The notes beneath the pieces are model-generated. The model searched no databases. It saw only the letters and a list, made by a program, of their open reading frames with translations, and was not told the DNA's origin. This document shows, in pieces, positions 45,232 through 52,433 of a DNA stretch of 52,433 bases. The position numbers and the translations under genes were made by a program. Position 1 is the first letter of the stretch; the number at the start of each line of letters is the position of its first letter. This DNA comes from an uncultured Spartobacteria bacterium (lineage in GTDB: Bacteria > Verrucomicrobiota > Verrucomicrobiia > Chthoniobacterales > Chthoniobacteraceae), in the NCBI GenBank assembly GCA_903919125.1, contig CAIXGS010000026.1, forward strand, positions 1-52,433. The letters are read 5' to 3'.

Positions 45232-45519
45232 TCACCCAATAACGGCAACGAGCTCGCCGATGACTCTCAGTTCAGCTGCATCATTTCCGGTTACCCGAAT
45301 CGGATGGTATTGAGAATCATAGCTTTCAGGAGATAAGGTAATTGTTTGATGGTGCCACCCGTCTACTGACAGTTGCTTCTCGCTCGAATATCGTTTCACG
45401 GTGTACCGTCCTGTGTTTGGGTCCTGAACGTCTCGACTTTCGACTAGGACCACCTTTCCCTCACAGCTTCCTTCGAAGGCCTGCTCCCGTAACCATGCGC
45501 CCCTCAGGCCATGTCCCAA
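45232..45519 (-). pseudogene. S24/LexA-like peptidase, C-terminal fragment
   Basis: A 95-codon frame whose second half matches the S24 (LexA/UmuD-type) fold C-terminus: GKVVLVESRD, then GRYTVKRYSSEK with the catalytic-type Lys, and ELRVIGELVAVIG. The upstream part with the Gly-x-Ser-Met active serine, and any helix-turn-helix or helicase domain, is absent. The zinc-ribbon gene begins to intrude 41 bp away. It looks like the surviving 3' end of a longer gene, perhaps from a phage repressor or a defence locus. Confidence 0.6.
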
Positions 45520-45559
45520 GGCGGCCCCTCCTCAAGCTGACGATCTCACTGGCTCCGTT

Positions 45560-45847
45560 TTAGCGTGCCACCTCTATTCTCGCGAAAATAAGTCCAAAAA
45601 TAAATAGGATGACTATCACTAAAATAATGCTATCCATAATATCATCTGAGGTATTTGATAATAGGTCATTACCAGTAATTGTATGGCCACATTTTGGACA
45701 ACGCCATTCGGAATAGCCTCTTTTACATCCTTCGCACCCAACTCCATTTTGACCTTTGAACCAACCACGATTTACGCCACATGGTTTGCATGCCCCAAAC
45801 GCTTCACCATAATCGGCTTTCCAATCGCATTTAATACACTTAGGCAT
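45560..45847 (-). CDS. Small zinc-ribbon membrane protein
   Basis: A 95-residue protein from the ATG at 45847 (MPKCIKCDWKADYG). It has four CxxC pairs, CIKC, CKPC, CEGC and CPKC, which suggest two zinc ribbons, then one C-terminal membrane helix (IILVIVILFIFGLIFA). An in-frame extension upstream to 45892 would begin inside the 50-bp repeat (PGGKKQFLI) and is probably not real. No family or partner is recognised. Confidence 0.55.
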   Translation of the reverse strand: MPKCIKCDWKADYGEAFGACKPCGVNRGWFKGQNGVGCEGCKRGYSEWRCPKCGHTITGNDLLSNTSDDIMDSIILVIVILFIFGLIFARIEVAR

Positions 45848-45873
45848 AATGTTTGAATTAAGGATAAGAAATT

Positions 45874-45923
45874 GCTTTTTGCCCCCCGGCACGATTTCTT
45901 CAGCCTGGACGCGGGAGCGTTAA
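45874..45923. repeat. 50-bp direct repeat, left copy
   Basis: Identical over 50 bp to 51703-51752, from GCTTTTTGCC to GAGCGTTAA. A further 12 bp on the left are partly conserved. It lies upstream of the zinc-ribbon gene and marks the left edge of the sulfatase cassette. Confidence 0.95.
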
Positions 45924-46152
45924 TGCGCAAACTGGAATACTAGAATCCAGTCCGTACTGGAACCAATAAGAGGGTAAACGAGTGCTTGTTTCCCGAATTC
46001 GCACACGGGGCATCCACCTGTTCTCTCAGCTCCCTCAACGAACCCCTCACGCGCTATACACCGCTTTAGCTCTCGGAAGTTCCCGCTGACTCAACCGTAG
46101 CAACGATATCGCTACTCACCAAAACAATCCAAAACCTTTAGCTCTTCAGTCC

Positions 46153-47685
46153 ATGAAACCACTGCTCCTCCTTTGTGTCTTACCCATCGCTACGTCTGTA
46201 TCGGCAGCCGAACGCACGTCCGATCGTCCAAACATCGTTCTCATTCTTGCAGATGACTTTGGCTACGGCAGTGCGGGATGTTATGGCGCAGACCCCAAGT
46301 TGGTCAGGACTCCCGCGATCGACCGTCTGGCGGCTGAAGGACGGAAGTTCACCGACGCAAACACGACGTCCTCCGTCTGTTCTCCGACTCGCTATTCAGT
46401 TCTGACTGGTCGCTATTGCTGGCGCACCTCACTCACCCACGAAGTGCTTGGCACGTTTTCACCGCTGCATATCGAGCCGAACCGATTGAATATGGCATCT
46501 CTGCTCAAGAAGCACGCTTACGCTACTGCGGCCATTGGCAAATGGCATTTGGGATACGGCAAGGAGGACGGATCCATCAAGTGGCGAACCGACTACTCCG
46601 CGGAACTATCCCCTGGCCCTCTTGATATCGGGTTCGACTACCACTTTTCAGTTCCCAGCAACCACGGAGATCTCACGGGCATATACGTTGAGAACCGGTA
46701 TGTGTATGGGCTCCGCTCTGGGAAGATTCCTGAGGGAATGAAAATTCCTGGGCCTGCGGCTGACAACGACGATTTCCAGGACACCTATGGCCCGGAGGAC
46801 GTTCAAAGCGGAAAGACGGTAATGTCCATAGACGCACCGAGGAGGAGGAACGAACGCGTGATGAAAGTGCTGACCGACAAGGCAACGCACTGGCTGAAAT
46901 CCCAACCCAAAGACCAACCATTCTTTCTCTATTTCACACCGGTCGCGGTACACAACCCCGTTACTCCCGACAAGGATCTGGCTGGAACAAGCGCTGCGGG
47001 CCTCTACGGCGACTGGATTCACGAACTTGACCGGAGCGTTGCTCGCATCCTGGAAACGCTCGACGCAATGGGCGCTTCTCAAAATACCATCGTCCTCTTT
47101 ACGAGCGACAACGGGGGCGTCTCCGCTCCCAACAATGAGCGTCTACCGCAGACCGTGGCATTTAAGGCGGGGTTGAAGATCAACGGCGACCTGAAAGGAA
47201 GTAAGCATGATGTTTGGGACGGCGGATTCAAGGTGCCGTTCATCGTCCGTTGGCCTGCCAAGGTGCAGCCCGGTAGCGTCGCAACTCAAATGGTGAGCGT
47301 CGTCGATATACTCGCAACCACCTCCGAGATCGTTGGTGAACCTTTGCCCCCCATAAAAACCGCCGCGGAAGACAGCCGCAGTTTCTTATCCGTTCTCCTT
47401 GGAGACCGCTCGGCGTACGGACGGGAAGACATGATCCTTCACAGCGCCGACGGTAATTTCGCGGTGCGCAAGGGGCCCTGGAAGTGGATTGAGGGAACAC
47501 CAGTCAAAGAGATTTCCGCAGCAGTACGAAGGGTCCGAAAGAGTCAGTTTTTCAGCCAACTATACAATATCCAGGACGACCCTTTTGAGACGACGGACAT
47601 TGGCGCGAAGCATCCGGAGAAGATCGCCGAACTGAAGGAACTCCTGCGCCGCTGCCGCGATGGAGGGCATAGCCGCGAGCTGTAG
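46153..47685 (+). CDS. Secreted sulfatase, formylglycine type (cassette gene 1)
   Basis: A 510-residue sulfatase with signal peptide MKPLLLLCVLPIATSVSAAE. Metal-binding residues lie in NIVLILADDFGYG, and the C-S-P-T-R signature has Cys76. GKWHLGYG, VLFTSDNGG and DGGFKVPFIVRWP are further S1-family landmarks. The C-terminus ends LYNIQDDPFETTDIG then a Lys/Glu helix. It removes sulfate esters from a polysaccharide outside the cytoplasm. It is directly followed by the GH32-like gene and then another sulfatase, as in sulfated-glycan degradation cassettes. Confidence 0.95.
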   Translation: MKPLLLLCVLPIATSVSAAERTSDRPNIVLILADDFGYGSAGCYGADPKLVRTPAIDRLAAEGRKFTDANTTSSVCSPTRYSVLTGRYCWRTSLTHEVLGTFSPLHIEPNRLNMASLLKKHAYATAAIGKWHLGYGKEDGSIKWRTDYSAELSPGPLDIGFDYHFSVPSNHGDLTGIYVENRYVYGLRSGKIPEGMKIPGPAADNDDFQDTYGPEDVQSGKTVMSIDAPRRRNERVMKVLTDKATHWLKSQPKDQPFFLYFTPVAVHNPVTPDKDLAGTSAAGLYGDWIHELDRSVARILETLDAMGASQNTIVLFTSDNGGVSAPNNERLPQTVAFKAGLKINGDLKGSKHDVWDGGFKVPFIVRWPAKVQPGSVATQMVSVVDILATTSEIVGEPLPPIKTAAEDSRSFLSVLLGDRSAYGREDMILHSADGNFAVRKGPWKWIEGTPVKEISAAVRRVRKSQFFSQLYNIQDDPFETTDIGAKHPEKIAELKELLRRCRDGGHSREL

Positions 47686-47848
47686 GCTGTCAAAAAGGCG
47701 CCGATACGATGATCCGGGAACAAGCGCCTTATCCAACGAACAGCACCTAAAAGTAGATCTCACGAATACGAATATGACCGACGTAATTGAATCGAATCAT
47801 ACACAGACAGCGGATAGACGGCCGTCGAAAACGAAAAACCGTAGCACG

Positions 47849-49879
47849 ATGCTTTCAGGAAGATTCGCGAATCGATCTCAGATACTAAGCACGTTCGCCT
47901 CCTTGGCTATCGTTGGCTCCGGTCTTGCAGCCCCTACACTGACGGCTGCAGAGAGTACCATCATATGCGAAAGCTATGATCCCAAGATTGGATTTTCGAT
48001 CCGTGCACGTCTTCCCGACGACCTGCCCTCTTCTGGAAGTATCCTCAGCGAAATGAAGGACGCAGATGGCGCACTTCTTCTGCGCCTGTCGATTGACGGC
48101 GAACAACTCGTCCTCGCTACGTGGACTCAACCGCCGCCACAATCTAAGATCAACCAGCAAGCCGCCAAACATCCCACCAAAGCTGGCAGTCAAAGTGAGC
48201 GACTGCGACAGGGGCGGCTGGATTTAGGCATTCCTCTGAGCCTACTGACTAAGTCCCAGCAGCGCGATCTGACACTCGTCGTGACGCCCGCGCGTTTGTC
48301 CCTCTATTTGAATGGCGTTCTAATAAACGAGGAATGGCCCCTAGGTCTCATGCAATTCAAGACTCCGATTTCCCTGAACTCGGCAAACGGAGCGACCGTC
48401 ACCAGCTCCGAGGCTACACCCAGTTCTGGGAAAGTAGCGCAAATAAACGGCGGCGCTGCCCAGGTAAAAGAAAACTGGAACCGGCTTCTCAGCGATACCG
48501 GCAGTGCGCCTCCCTATTTTCGCCCCTTCGGCATCAACACGCACGCAGGTGACAACATGCCTTTTTACCACGAAGGGCGATGGCACCTTTTTTACCTCTT
48601 CGATCGCCGTAACCATACGAGCAAGTTTGGATATGGCGGATTCGAATGGGGCCACATTTCCACCACTGACCTAGTGAAATGGCAGGAGCACCCCACAGCT
48701 ATCGGTATCACCGACCCTTGGGACTCGATCATTACGGGGAGTGTGATTCATAGCGGTGAGGAATACCTCGCGTTTTACAACACGAACCTTTCGCCTGAAA
48801 CCCTGGGTAGATCCGGGTCCAGTCAGAACGCGGGACGCGGCGTTCGTGTCGCGCGGAGTACAGACGGTTTCAATTTCACAAGAGATCCAGTGCCGGTACC
48901 GCATGTCCTGTCTTTTGGGGATCCCGATGTGTTTCGCATGGATGATGGGCGGTACGGAATGCTTTCGCGGGGCGATGAGAAGGGCCAACGCAAGATTGCA
49001 TTCCATACCTCTCTGGATCTCAAAACGTGGCAGAGAGAGGATCACAGCCCCATCGCATTCGCGCCGGACAACTGCGACTGTCCACACTATTTCACCTTCC
49101 GTGGAACAAGCTACCTCTTCGCCTCAAAAGTCGCGAGGAAAGCTAATAGTTTAAACGGCCCCTGGATGGACATTCCGAAATCCACTCTGGGAGTTCCGAA
49201 AACAGCTATGTGGAAGGATGGCAGGCGTCTCATTTCCGGGACCGTCTCGGACGGGGGTTGGGGCGGCGATGCCATTCTTCACGAGCTGGTTCAACTGCCC
49301 GGTGAATTACTTGGCGAAAAATTTGTGGATGAACTCACCCCTCTCCGAGGAGAACCCATCAAGGTGCATATCGTTCCATTGTTTGGCAACGCTCAGCCTG
49401 GTAAAGACCACGTCACGCTGAAAGGAGCAGCTGGATTTTCCGCGGTCGCCATCGATGAAATTCCCGAAAAAGCCCGCATTCGCCTTTCTATAAAAGCGTC
49501 TCAAGATTGCAGGCGCTTTGGTATAGGAGCCCGTGGCAAGGGAGCTTATGAAGCCGGATCTGTTTTATTGTTCAAACCCACGGAAAAAGCCGCCGTATAC
49601 GGATCCATTCTAGGCCCTGACAAACACAACGAGATCCGCGAAATCAAGGAAGTTGGAGGAATAGATCAGCTTATCGCCGTTGACCTTATCTTGGGTCCAA
49701 ACGGAATCGTAGACCTCGAAATCAATAACCAACGGTGCCTCACTGGCCGTGGTTCCGCAAATGCGGATTTCAGGCGTTGCTTTCTTTTCAGCGAAGGTGG
49801 CGAAGTACTCTTCGAAAACATCGAGGTCCTTCCATGGGAACCAAATGCTACAATGGAGGCGATTACCCACTCGAAGTAA
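47849..49879 (+). CDS. Secreted GH32-like glycoside hydrolase (five-bladed propeller)
   Basis: About 676 residues from ATG 47849, which opens a signal peptide (SQILSTFASLAIVGSGLAAPTLTAAE). The frame is open further upstream, with ATGs at 47774 and 47660; the last lies inside the previous gene. After a beta-rich N-terminal region with lectin-like features (residues about 30-200), the catalytic part starts FRPFGINTHAGDNMPFYHEGRWHLFYL. This parallels GH32 NDPNG-type starts, with an Asp at the usual nucleophile place. FGDPDVFRMDDG corresponds to the RDP motif. The acid/base motif is NCDCPHYF, with D-C where GH32 has E-C, so chemistry may differ. A C-terminal beta domain follows. GH32 enzymes act on fructans, but the sulfatase neighbours suggest a sulfated glycan. 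Confidence 0.8.
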   Translation: MLSGRFANRSQILSTFASLAIVGSGLAAPTLTAAESTIICESYDPKIGFSIRARLPDDLPSSGSILSEMKDADGALLLRLSIDGEQLVLATWTQPPPQSKINQQAAKHPTKAGSQSERLRQGRLDLGIPLSLLTKSQQRDLTLVVTPARLSLYLNGVLINEEWPLGLMQFKTPISLNSANGATVTSSEATPSSGKVAQINGGAAQVKENWNRLLSDTGSAPPYFRPFGINTHAGDNMPFYHEGRWHLFYLFDRRNHTSKFGYGGFEWGHISTTDLVKWQEHPTAIGITDPWDSIITGSVIHSGEEYLAFYNTNLSPETLGRSGSSQNAGRGVRVARSTDGFNFTRDPVPVPHVLSFGDPDVFRMDDGRYGMLSRGDEKGQRKIAFHTSLDLKTWQREDHSPIAFAPDNCDCPHYFTFRGTSYLFASKVARKANSLNGPWMDIPKSTLGVPKTAMWKDGRRLISGTVSDGGWGGDAILHELVQLPGELLGEKFVDELTPLRGEPIKVHIVPLFGNAQPGKDHVTLKGAAGFSAVAIDEIPEKARIRLSIKASQDCRRFGIGARGKGAYEAGSVLLFKPTEKAAVYGSILGPDKHNEIREIKEVGGIDQLIAVDLILGPNGIVDLEINNQRCLTGRGSANADFRRCFLFSEGGEVLFENIEVLPWEPNATMEAITHSK

Positions 49880-50017
49880 CAATCACACAACCAGTGACAT
49901 GCACTTCTTCGGACACGCTAAAACCGCTTCCTTTCGAACACCCATTCATCCAGAGATCCACCCCATACACGTCTACTCCCTAGTGATCGACTACCCGACT
50001 CACGCTGAATTTTAGCC

Positions 50018-51469
50018 ATGAACTCCAGAGCTCATCTTATCCGCACCAGTCTCTTGCTGGTTTTCGCCGGAATCGCTATTCCAGCCCGCGCGTTCAATCC
50101 GCCAATCCACCCGAATATTGTTTTCATCTTGGCCGACGACCTTGGGTACATGGACATTGGCGCGAACAATCCGAAATCGTTCTACGAAACTCCCAATATC
50201 GACAAGCTGGCGAAAAGCGGGATGCGATTCACGCAGGGGTATGCCGCCTGTTGCGTCTGCTCTCCAACTCGTGGCAGCATTATGACCGGAAAATATCCGG
50301 CGCGATTCGGTATCACGGACTGGATTCCGGGCAGCAAACGCTCTGGAAAATTAGTATCTGCGCCTAACGCAGTGCATCTACCTCTGGAAGAAGTAACTCT
50401 CGCAGAAGCCTTACGAGAGAGTGGCTACTCCACCTTTTTCGCTGGCAAATGGCATCTCGGGACTGGCAAGTTTTCACCTAATGCGCAGGGGTTTGGGCCC
50501 GACCTTATCTCCAGCGATGGCTCGCAATTCTGGTATCCTTCGTCCGACGTCCCGCCCCCAAGCCATGACGATGATCCGAAGACCACCGACCGGATCGTAA
50601 ACGACGCCATACGTTTTATTGCCGCAAACAAGGATAAGCCCTTCTTTGCATACCTGCCGTTCCTTGCAGTCCATAATAAGATTGGCGCCAGGCGAGATTT
50701 GGTCGCGAAGTACGAAAGAAAAAAGGGCCTCGCCCCAGAGGACGCATCCGGAGTCGAGGGAGATCGGAAGGTAAACTTGGTGCAAAACAATGCCGTGTAC
50801 GCAGCGATGATAGAGCAGCTGGATTCCGGAATTGGGCGGCTACAGAACGCACTTTCCGAAAATGGCCTCACTGAAAAAACCGTTGTCATTTTCATGTCCG
50901 ACAACGGTGGACTATCGACCAGCGAAGGTAGCCCCACCTCAAACCTCCCCCTACGCGGAGGAAAAGGATGGCCTTACGAAGGTGGTATCCGCGAACCCTG
51001 GATTATATCTGCGCCTGGGGTAACCAACCCCGATACCATCTGTGACAGTCCTGTTATCAGCACGGACTATTACCCAACAATCTTGGAACTGGCCGGCCTC
51101 CCATTGAAACCGGAACAACATGTCGACGGGGTCAGCATTGTTCAATTACTCAAGGCGAAGACACTTCCGCAACGCCCCATATTCTGGCACTATCCGCATT
51201 ACAGCAACCAAGGCGGCGCACCGCACGGAGCAGTCCGGGTCGGTGAGTTCAAACTCATCGAATGGTACGAAGATATGCGCGCCGAGTTGTATAACCTCCA
51301 AGACGATCTCGAAGAACGCCACGATCTCTCCAATAAACTCGCCGAAAAGACGGACGAACTCCGGAAGCTACTTCACGACTGGCGCGCCGATCTGAAGGCC
51401 CAGATGCCCACACCAAATGCAGATTTCAAGCCGAAGGCACCTGCTTCTGAAAAAAACAATACGAAGTAG
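50018..51469 (+). CDS. Secreted sulfatase, formylglycine type (cassette gene 2)
   Basis: A 483-residue sulfatase with a signal peptide (RTSLLLVFAGIAIPARA). The N-terminal NIVFILADDLGYMDIG is followed by ETPNIDKLAKSGMRFTQGYAACCV and the signature C-S-P-T-R at Cys81. GKWHLGTG, VIFMSDNGG, GGKGWPYEGGIREPWI and the ending LYNLQDDLEERHDLSNKL are also present. It belongs to the same broad S1 family as the 46153 gene but is clearly a different subfamily, not a recent duplicate. It lies 138 bp downstream of the GH32-like gene and probably shares its transcript. Confidence 0.95.
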   Translation: MNSRAHLIRTSLLLVFAGIAIPARAFNPPIHPNIVFILADDLGYMDIGANNPKSFYETPNIDKLAKSGMRFTQGYAACCVCSPTRGSIMTGKYPARFGITDWIPGSKRSGKLVSAPNAVHLPLEEVTLAEALRESGYSTFFAGKWHLGTGKFSPNAQGFGPDLISSDGSQFWYPSSDVPPPSHDDDPKTTDRIVNDAIRFIAANKDKPFFAYLPFLAVHNKIGARRDLVAKYERKKGLAPEDASGVEGDRKVNLVQNNAVYAAMIEQLDSGIGRLQNALSENGLTEKTVVIFMSDNGGLSTSEGSPTSNLPLRGGKGWPYEGGIREPWIISAPGVTNPDTICDSPVISTDYYPTILELAGLPLKPEQHVDGVSIVQLLKAKTLPQRPIFWHYPHYSNQGGAPHGAVRVGEFKLIEWYEDMRAELYNLQDDLEERHDLSNKLAEKTDELRKLLHDWRADLKAQMPTPNADFKPKAPASEKNNTK

Positions 51470-51514
51470 AGCGCCCCAGTCATCTACTCCGAGTTCAAGC
51501 GCAGGTGCTCTTCA

Positions 51515-51702
51515 TTACGGCTTCAAATGCCAGTCCGTGGCATCCGCCATCACGCTAGTGTTGATTTTGAGCAACTGACTTTTCATCTGCTCCACTCGCT
51601 CAGGTTGCGTCGCGGCGAGATCCTTTGTTTGCGACGGATCCGCTTCCAGGTCGAAAAGCTGATAGTTCTTGTACGTCCCCGCTTTGAAAGGATAGGAATT
51701 CG
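51515..51702 (-). pseudogene. Truncated sulfatase, C-terminal fragment
   Basis: On the minus strand, a frame ending at 51515 encodes FKAGTYKNYQLFDLEADPSQ, then TKDLAATQPERVEQMKSQL and ends DWHLKP. LFDLEADPSQTKDLA is the typical C-terminal end of S1 sulfatases. Sequence similarity stops at the 50-bp repeat, where an in-frame stop occurs a few codons further up. The N-terminal three quarters including the C-x-P-x-R site are gone. It is a remnant of a sulfatase gene that ran opposite to the cassette. Confidence 0.75.
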
Positions 51703-51752
51703 CTTTTTGCCCCCCGGCACGATTTCTTCAGCCTGGACGCGGGAGCGTTAAA
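51703..51752. repeat. 50-bp direct repeat, right copy
   Basis: Perfect copy of 45874-45923 in the same orientation, 5.8 kb away. It cuts off the sulfatase fragment on its left. On its right, the next bases GAGAATTGCTTTTGCCC again resemble the start of the repeat, suggesting a partial duplication. Confidence 0.95.
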
Positions 51753-52072
51753 GGAGAATTGCTTTTGCCCGATTCCCAGCGTGGCGTACAGCGAAATCCG
51801 GCCATTATGTGCGACTTTGGCTTTGGTTTCCGGTAAAAGACCGGCTTGGTTCAAAGCTCGTATCGTTCAACTTGCGCACCAGTTCCTAGCCACAGTTTTA
51901 TCGTCAATTGGGGCAATGGAGCATCATCGATGGGTTTGGTGACTCGAGCGTCTGATACCTAAAAAAGAGGCCCACGCCAGAGCCTCTTTTCCGCCGTTGC
52001 CAACGCGTCAGCAACGACTCGCACACTGGACGTCTCCAGTTGCTCTTCCATCAAACCACTAGCATCGCAACG
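51753..52072. other. Gene debris and terminator region
   Basis: About 320 bp with no intact gene. Minus-strand codons near 51870-51950 read LPQLTIKLWLGTGAQVERYEL and stop; the family is not recognised and this may be a remnant. A hairpin terminator occupies 51961-51990. Confidence 0.4.
51961..51990 (-). terminator. Rho-independent terminator downstream of the 62-residue gene
   Basis: Stem AAAAGAGGC / GCCTCTTTT around a CCACGCCAGA loop. On the minus strand it ends in six T residues, suited to terminate the DUF932-to-small-gene transcript about 85 bp after its last stop. Confidence 0.85.
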
Positions 52073-52261
52073 CTACGGCTTGATGGTCCTGCCCAAGCAC
52101 GACTGACGACGGATCATGTCATCGGCCAGGTTGCGCAGTCTGCTCTCCAAGCTTTGTACAGCTTCGTCCGACACATGACGCATCCCCAAAGCCGGGCGCA
52201 GCATTTGTGAGCGGTCGAGGAGATAGCGTTTCAACTCAGTGTGATTTACTAAGCGGCTCAT
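52073..52261 (-). CDS. Conserved-looking small protein, unknown function
   Basis: A 62-residue protein from ATG 52261, preceded by a strong ribosome binding site (GGGAGGAA, 4-nt spacer). That site decides this start over an in-frame ATG 20 codons upstream inside the neighbouring gene. It is basic and helical: MSRLVNHTELKRYLLDRSQM and SLESRLRNLADDMIRRQS. No family is recognised. It lies one base after the DUF932-like gene stop and is certainly co-transcribed with it. A plasmid- or phage-type accessory role is inferred from that neighbour. Confidence 0.7.
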   Translation of the reverse strand: MSRLVNHTELKRYLLDRSQMLRPALGMRHVSDEAVQSLESRLRNLADDMIRRQSCLGRTIKP

Positions 52262-52262
52262 T

Positions 52263-52433
52263 TTAGTTCCTCCCGTGGGTTCCTGTTTCAGCGTCGAAGA
52301 GCCCGTACAAGGCTTCTCCACGTCGGCAGGCGGTGTGTGGATTCACTCGCTTATGAACCTCGGTCACAGCGTTGAACAAGCTCCAGGCTGTTCGTGGCAG
52401 GAACTCACTGTGGCTCGGTTCTCGCCATTCACC
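52263..52433 (-). CDS. DUF932-like phage/plasmid protein, C-terminal part (cut by edge)
   Basis: The last 56 codons of a minus-strand gene that enters from the right edge. The visible part has FLPRTAWSLFNAVTEVHKR and ALYGLFDAETG. The R-T-x-W-x-x-x-N-A-x-T-E pattern is close to the end of DUF932 proteins found on phages, plasmids and integrated elements. These proteins have no settled function. It supports the view that the island continues past the window. Confidence 0.55.
   Translation of the reverse strand, partial: GEWREPSHSEFLPRTAWSLFNAVTEVHKRVNPHTACRRGEALYGLFDAETGTHGRN

Noticed and set aside
45848-45892. Upstream start of the zinc-ribbon protein at 45892
   Set aside because: The added residues (PGGKKQFLI...) are encoded partly by the 50-bp repeat, and the zinc-ribbon pattern begins at the internal Met at 45847.

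Overview
The window looks like a piece of a Verrucomicrobiota (PVC superphylum) chromosome that runs, on its right side, into an integrated genomic island. The phylum is inferred, with moderate confidence, from several things: secreted formylglycine sulfatases, a GldA/F/G-like ABC system followed by a DUF4340 protein, a DksA-like protein with a long lysine/alanine/proline tail next to rpmG-rpsR, and a hybrid histidine kinase. The tRNA genes do not encode CCA. No rRNA gene and no CRISPR array were seen.

Positions 1-11102 (minus strand) hold surface-glycan genes. After the edge of an IS5-like transposase come an FkbM methyltransferase, a GT-C-like membrane glycosyltransferase, and a tightly packed block transcribed right to left: TPP-dependent synthase, SDR oxidoreductase, 3-dehydroquinate-synthase-like sugar phosphate cyclase, sedoheptulokinase-like FGGY kinase, HAD phosphatase and NeuB-like synthase. 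A GT2 glycosyltransferase lies upstream. The kinase-cyclase pair suggests a C7-cyclitol or related unusual sugar made for a surface polysaccharide. This is the most interesting metabolic hypothesis in the window.

Positions 11453-40251 are mostly core chromosome: smc; a secreted protein made of six WDG/YQG repeats; a phosphopantetheinyl transferase-like gene; a secreted CHAP/NlpC-like protein; PduO-type cobalamin adenosyltransferase; the DksA-like protein with rpmG and rpsR and a clear terminator; a PAS-GAF hybrid histidine kinase; the ABC/GldG/DUF4340 operon; tRNA-Arg(TCT); phosphoenolpyruvate synthase; a DUF892 ferritin-like protein; an O-antigen-ligase-like protein; a sulfatase; a lactonase; and an amt-glnK operon. 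That operon has a perfect sigma-54 promoter upstream and a terminator downstream.

From 40692 to the right edge the sequence looks like a genomic island. It starts with a tRNA 3' fragment beside a tyrosine integrase. Next comes a run of small toxin-antitoxin modules (BrnT/BrnA, DUF104, DUF5615/DUF433) separated by repeats sharing inverted GCGTCCGANNCGTCCG-type ends, then gene debris including an S24 peptidase fragment. A sulfatase / GH32-like / sulfatase cassette follows, bounded by a perfect 50-bp direct repeat, then a truncated sulfatase and a plasmid/phage-like DUF932 gene cut by the window edge. The far end of the island and the intact tRNA should lie beyond 52433.
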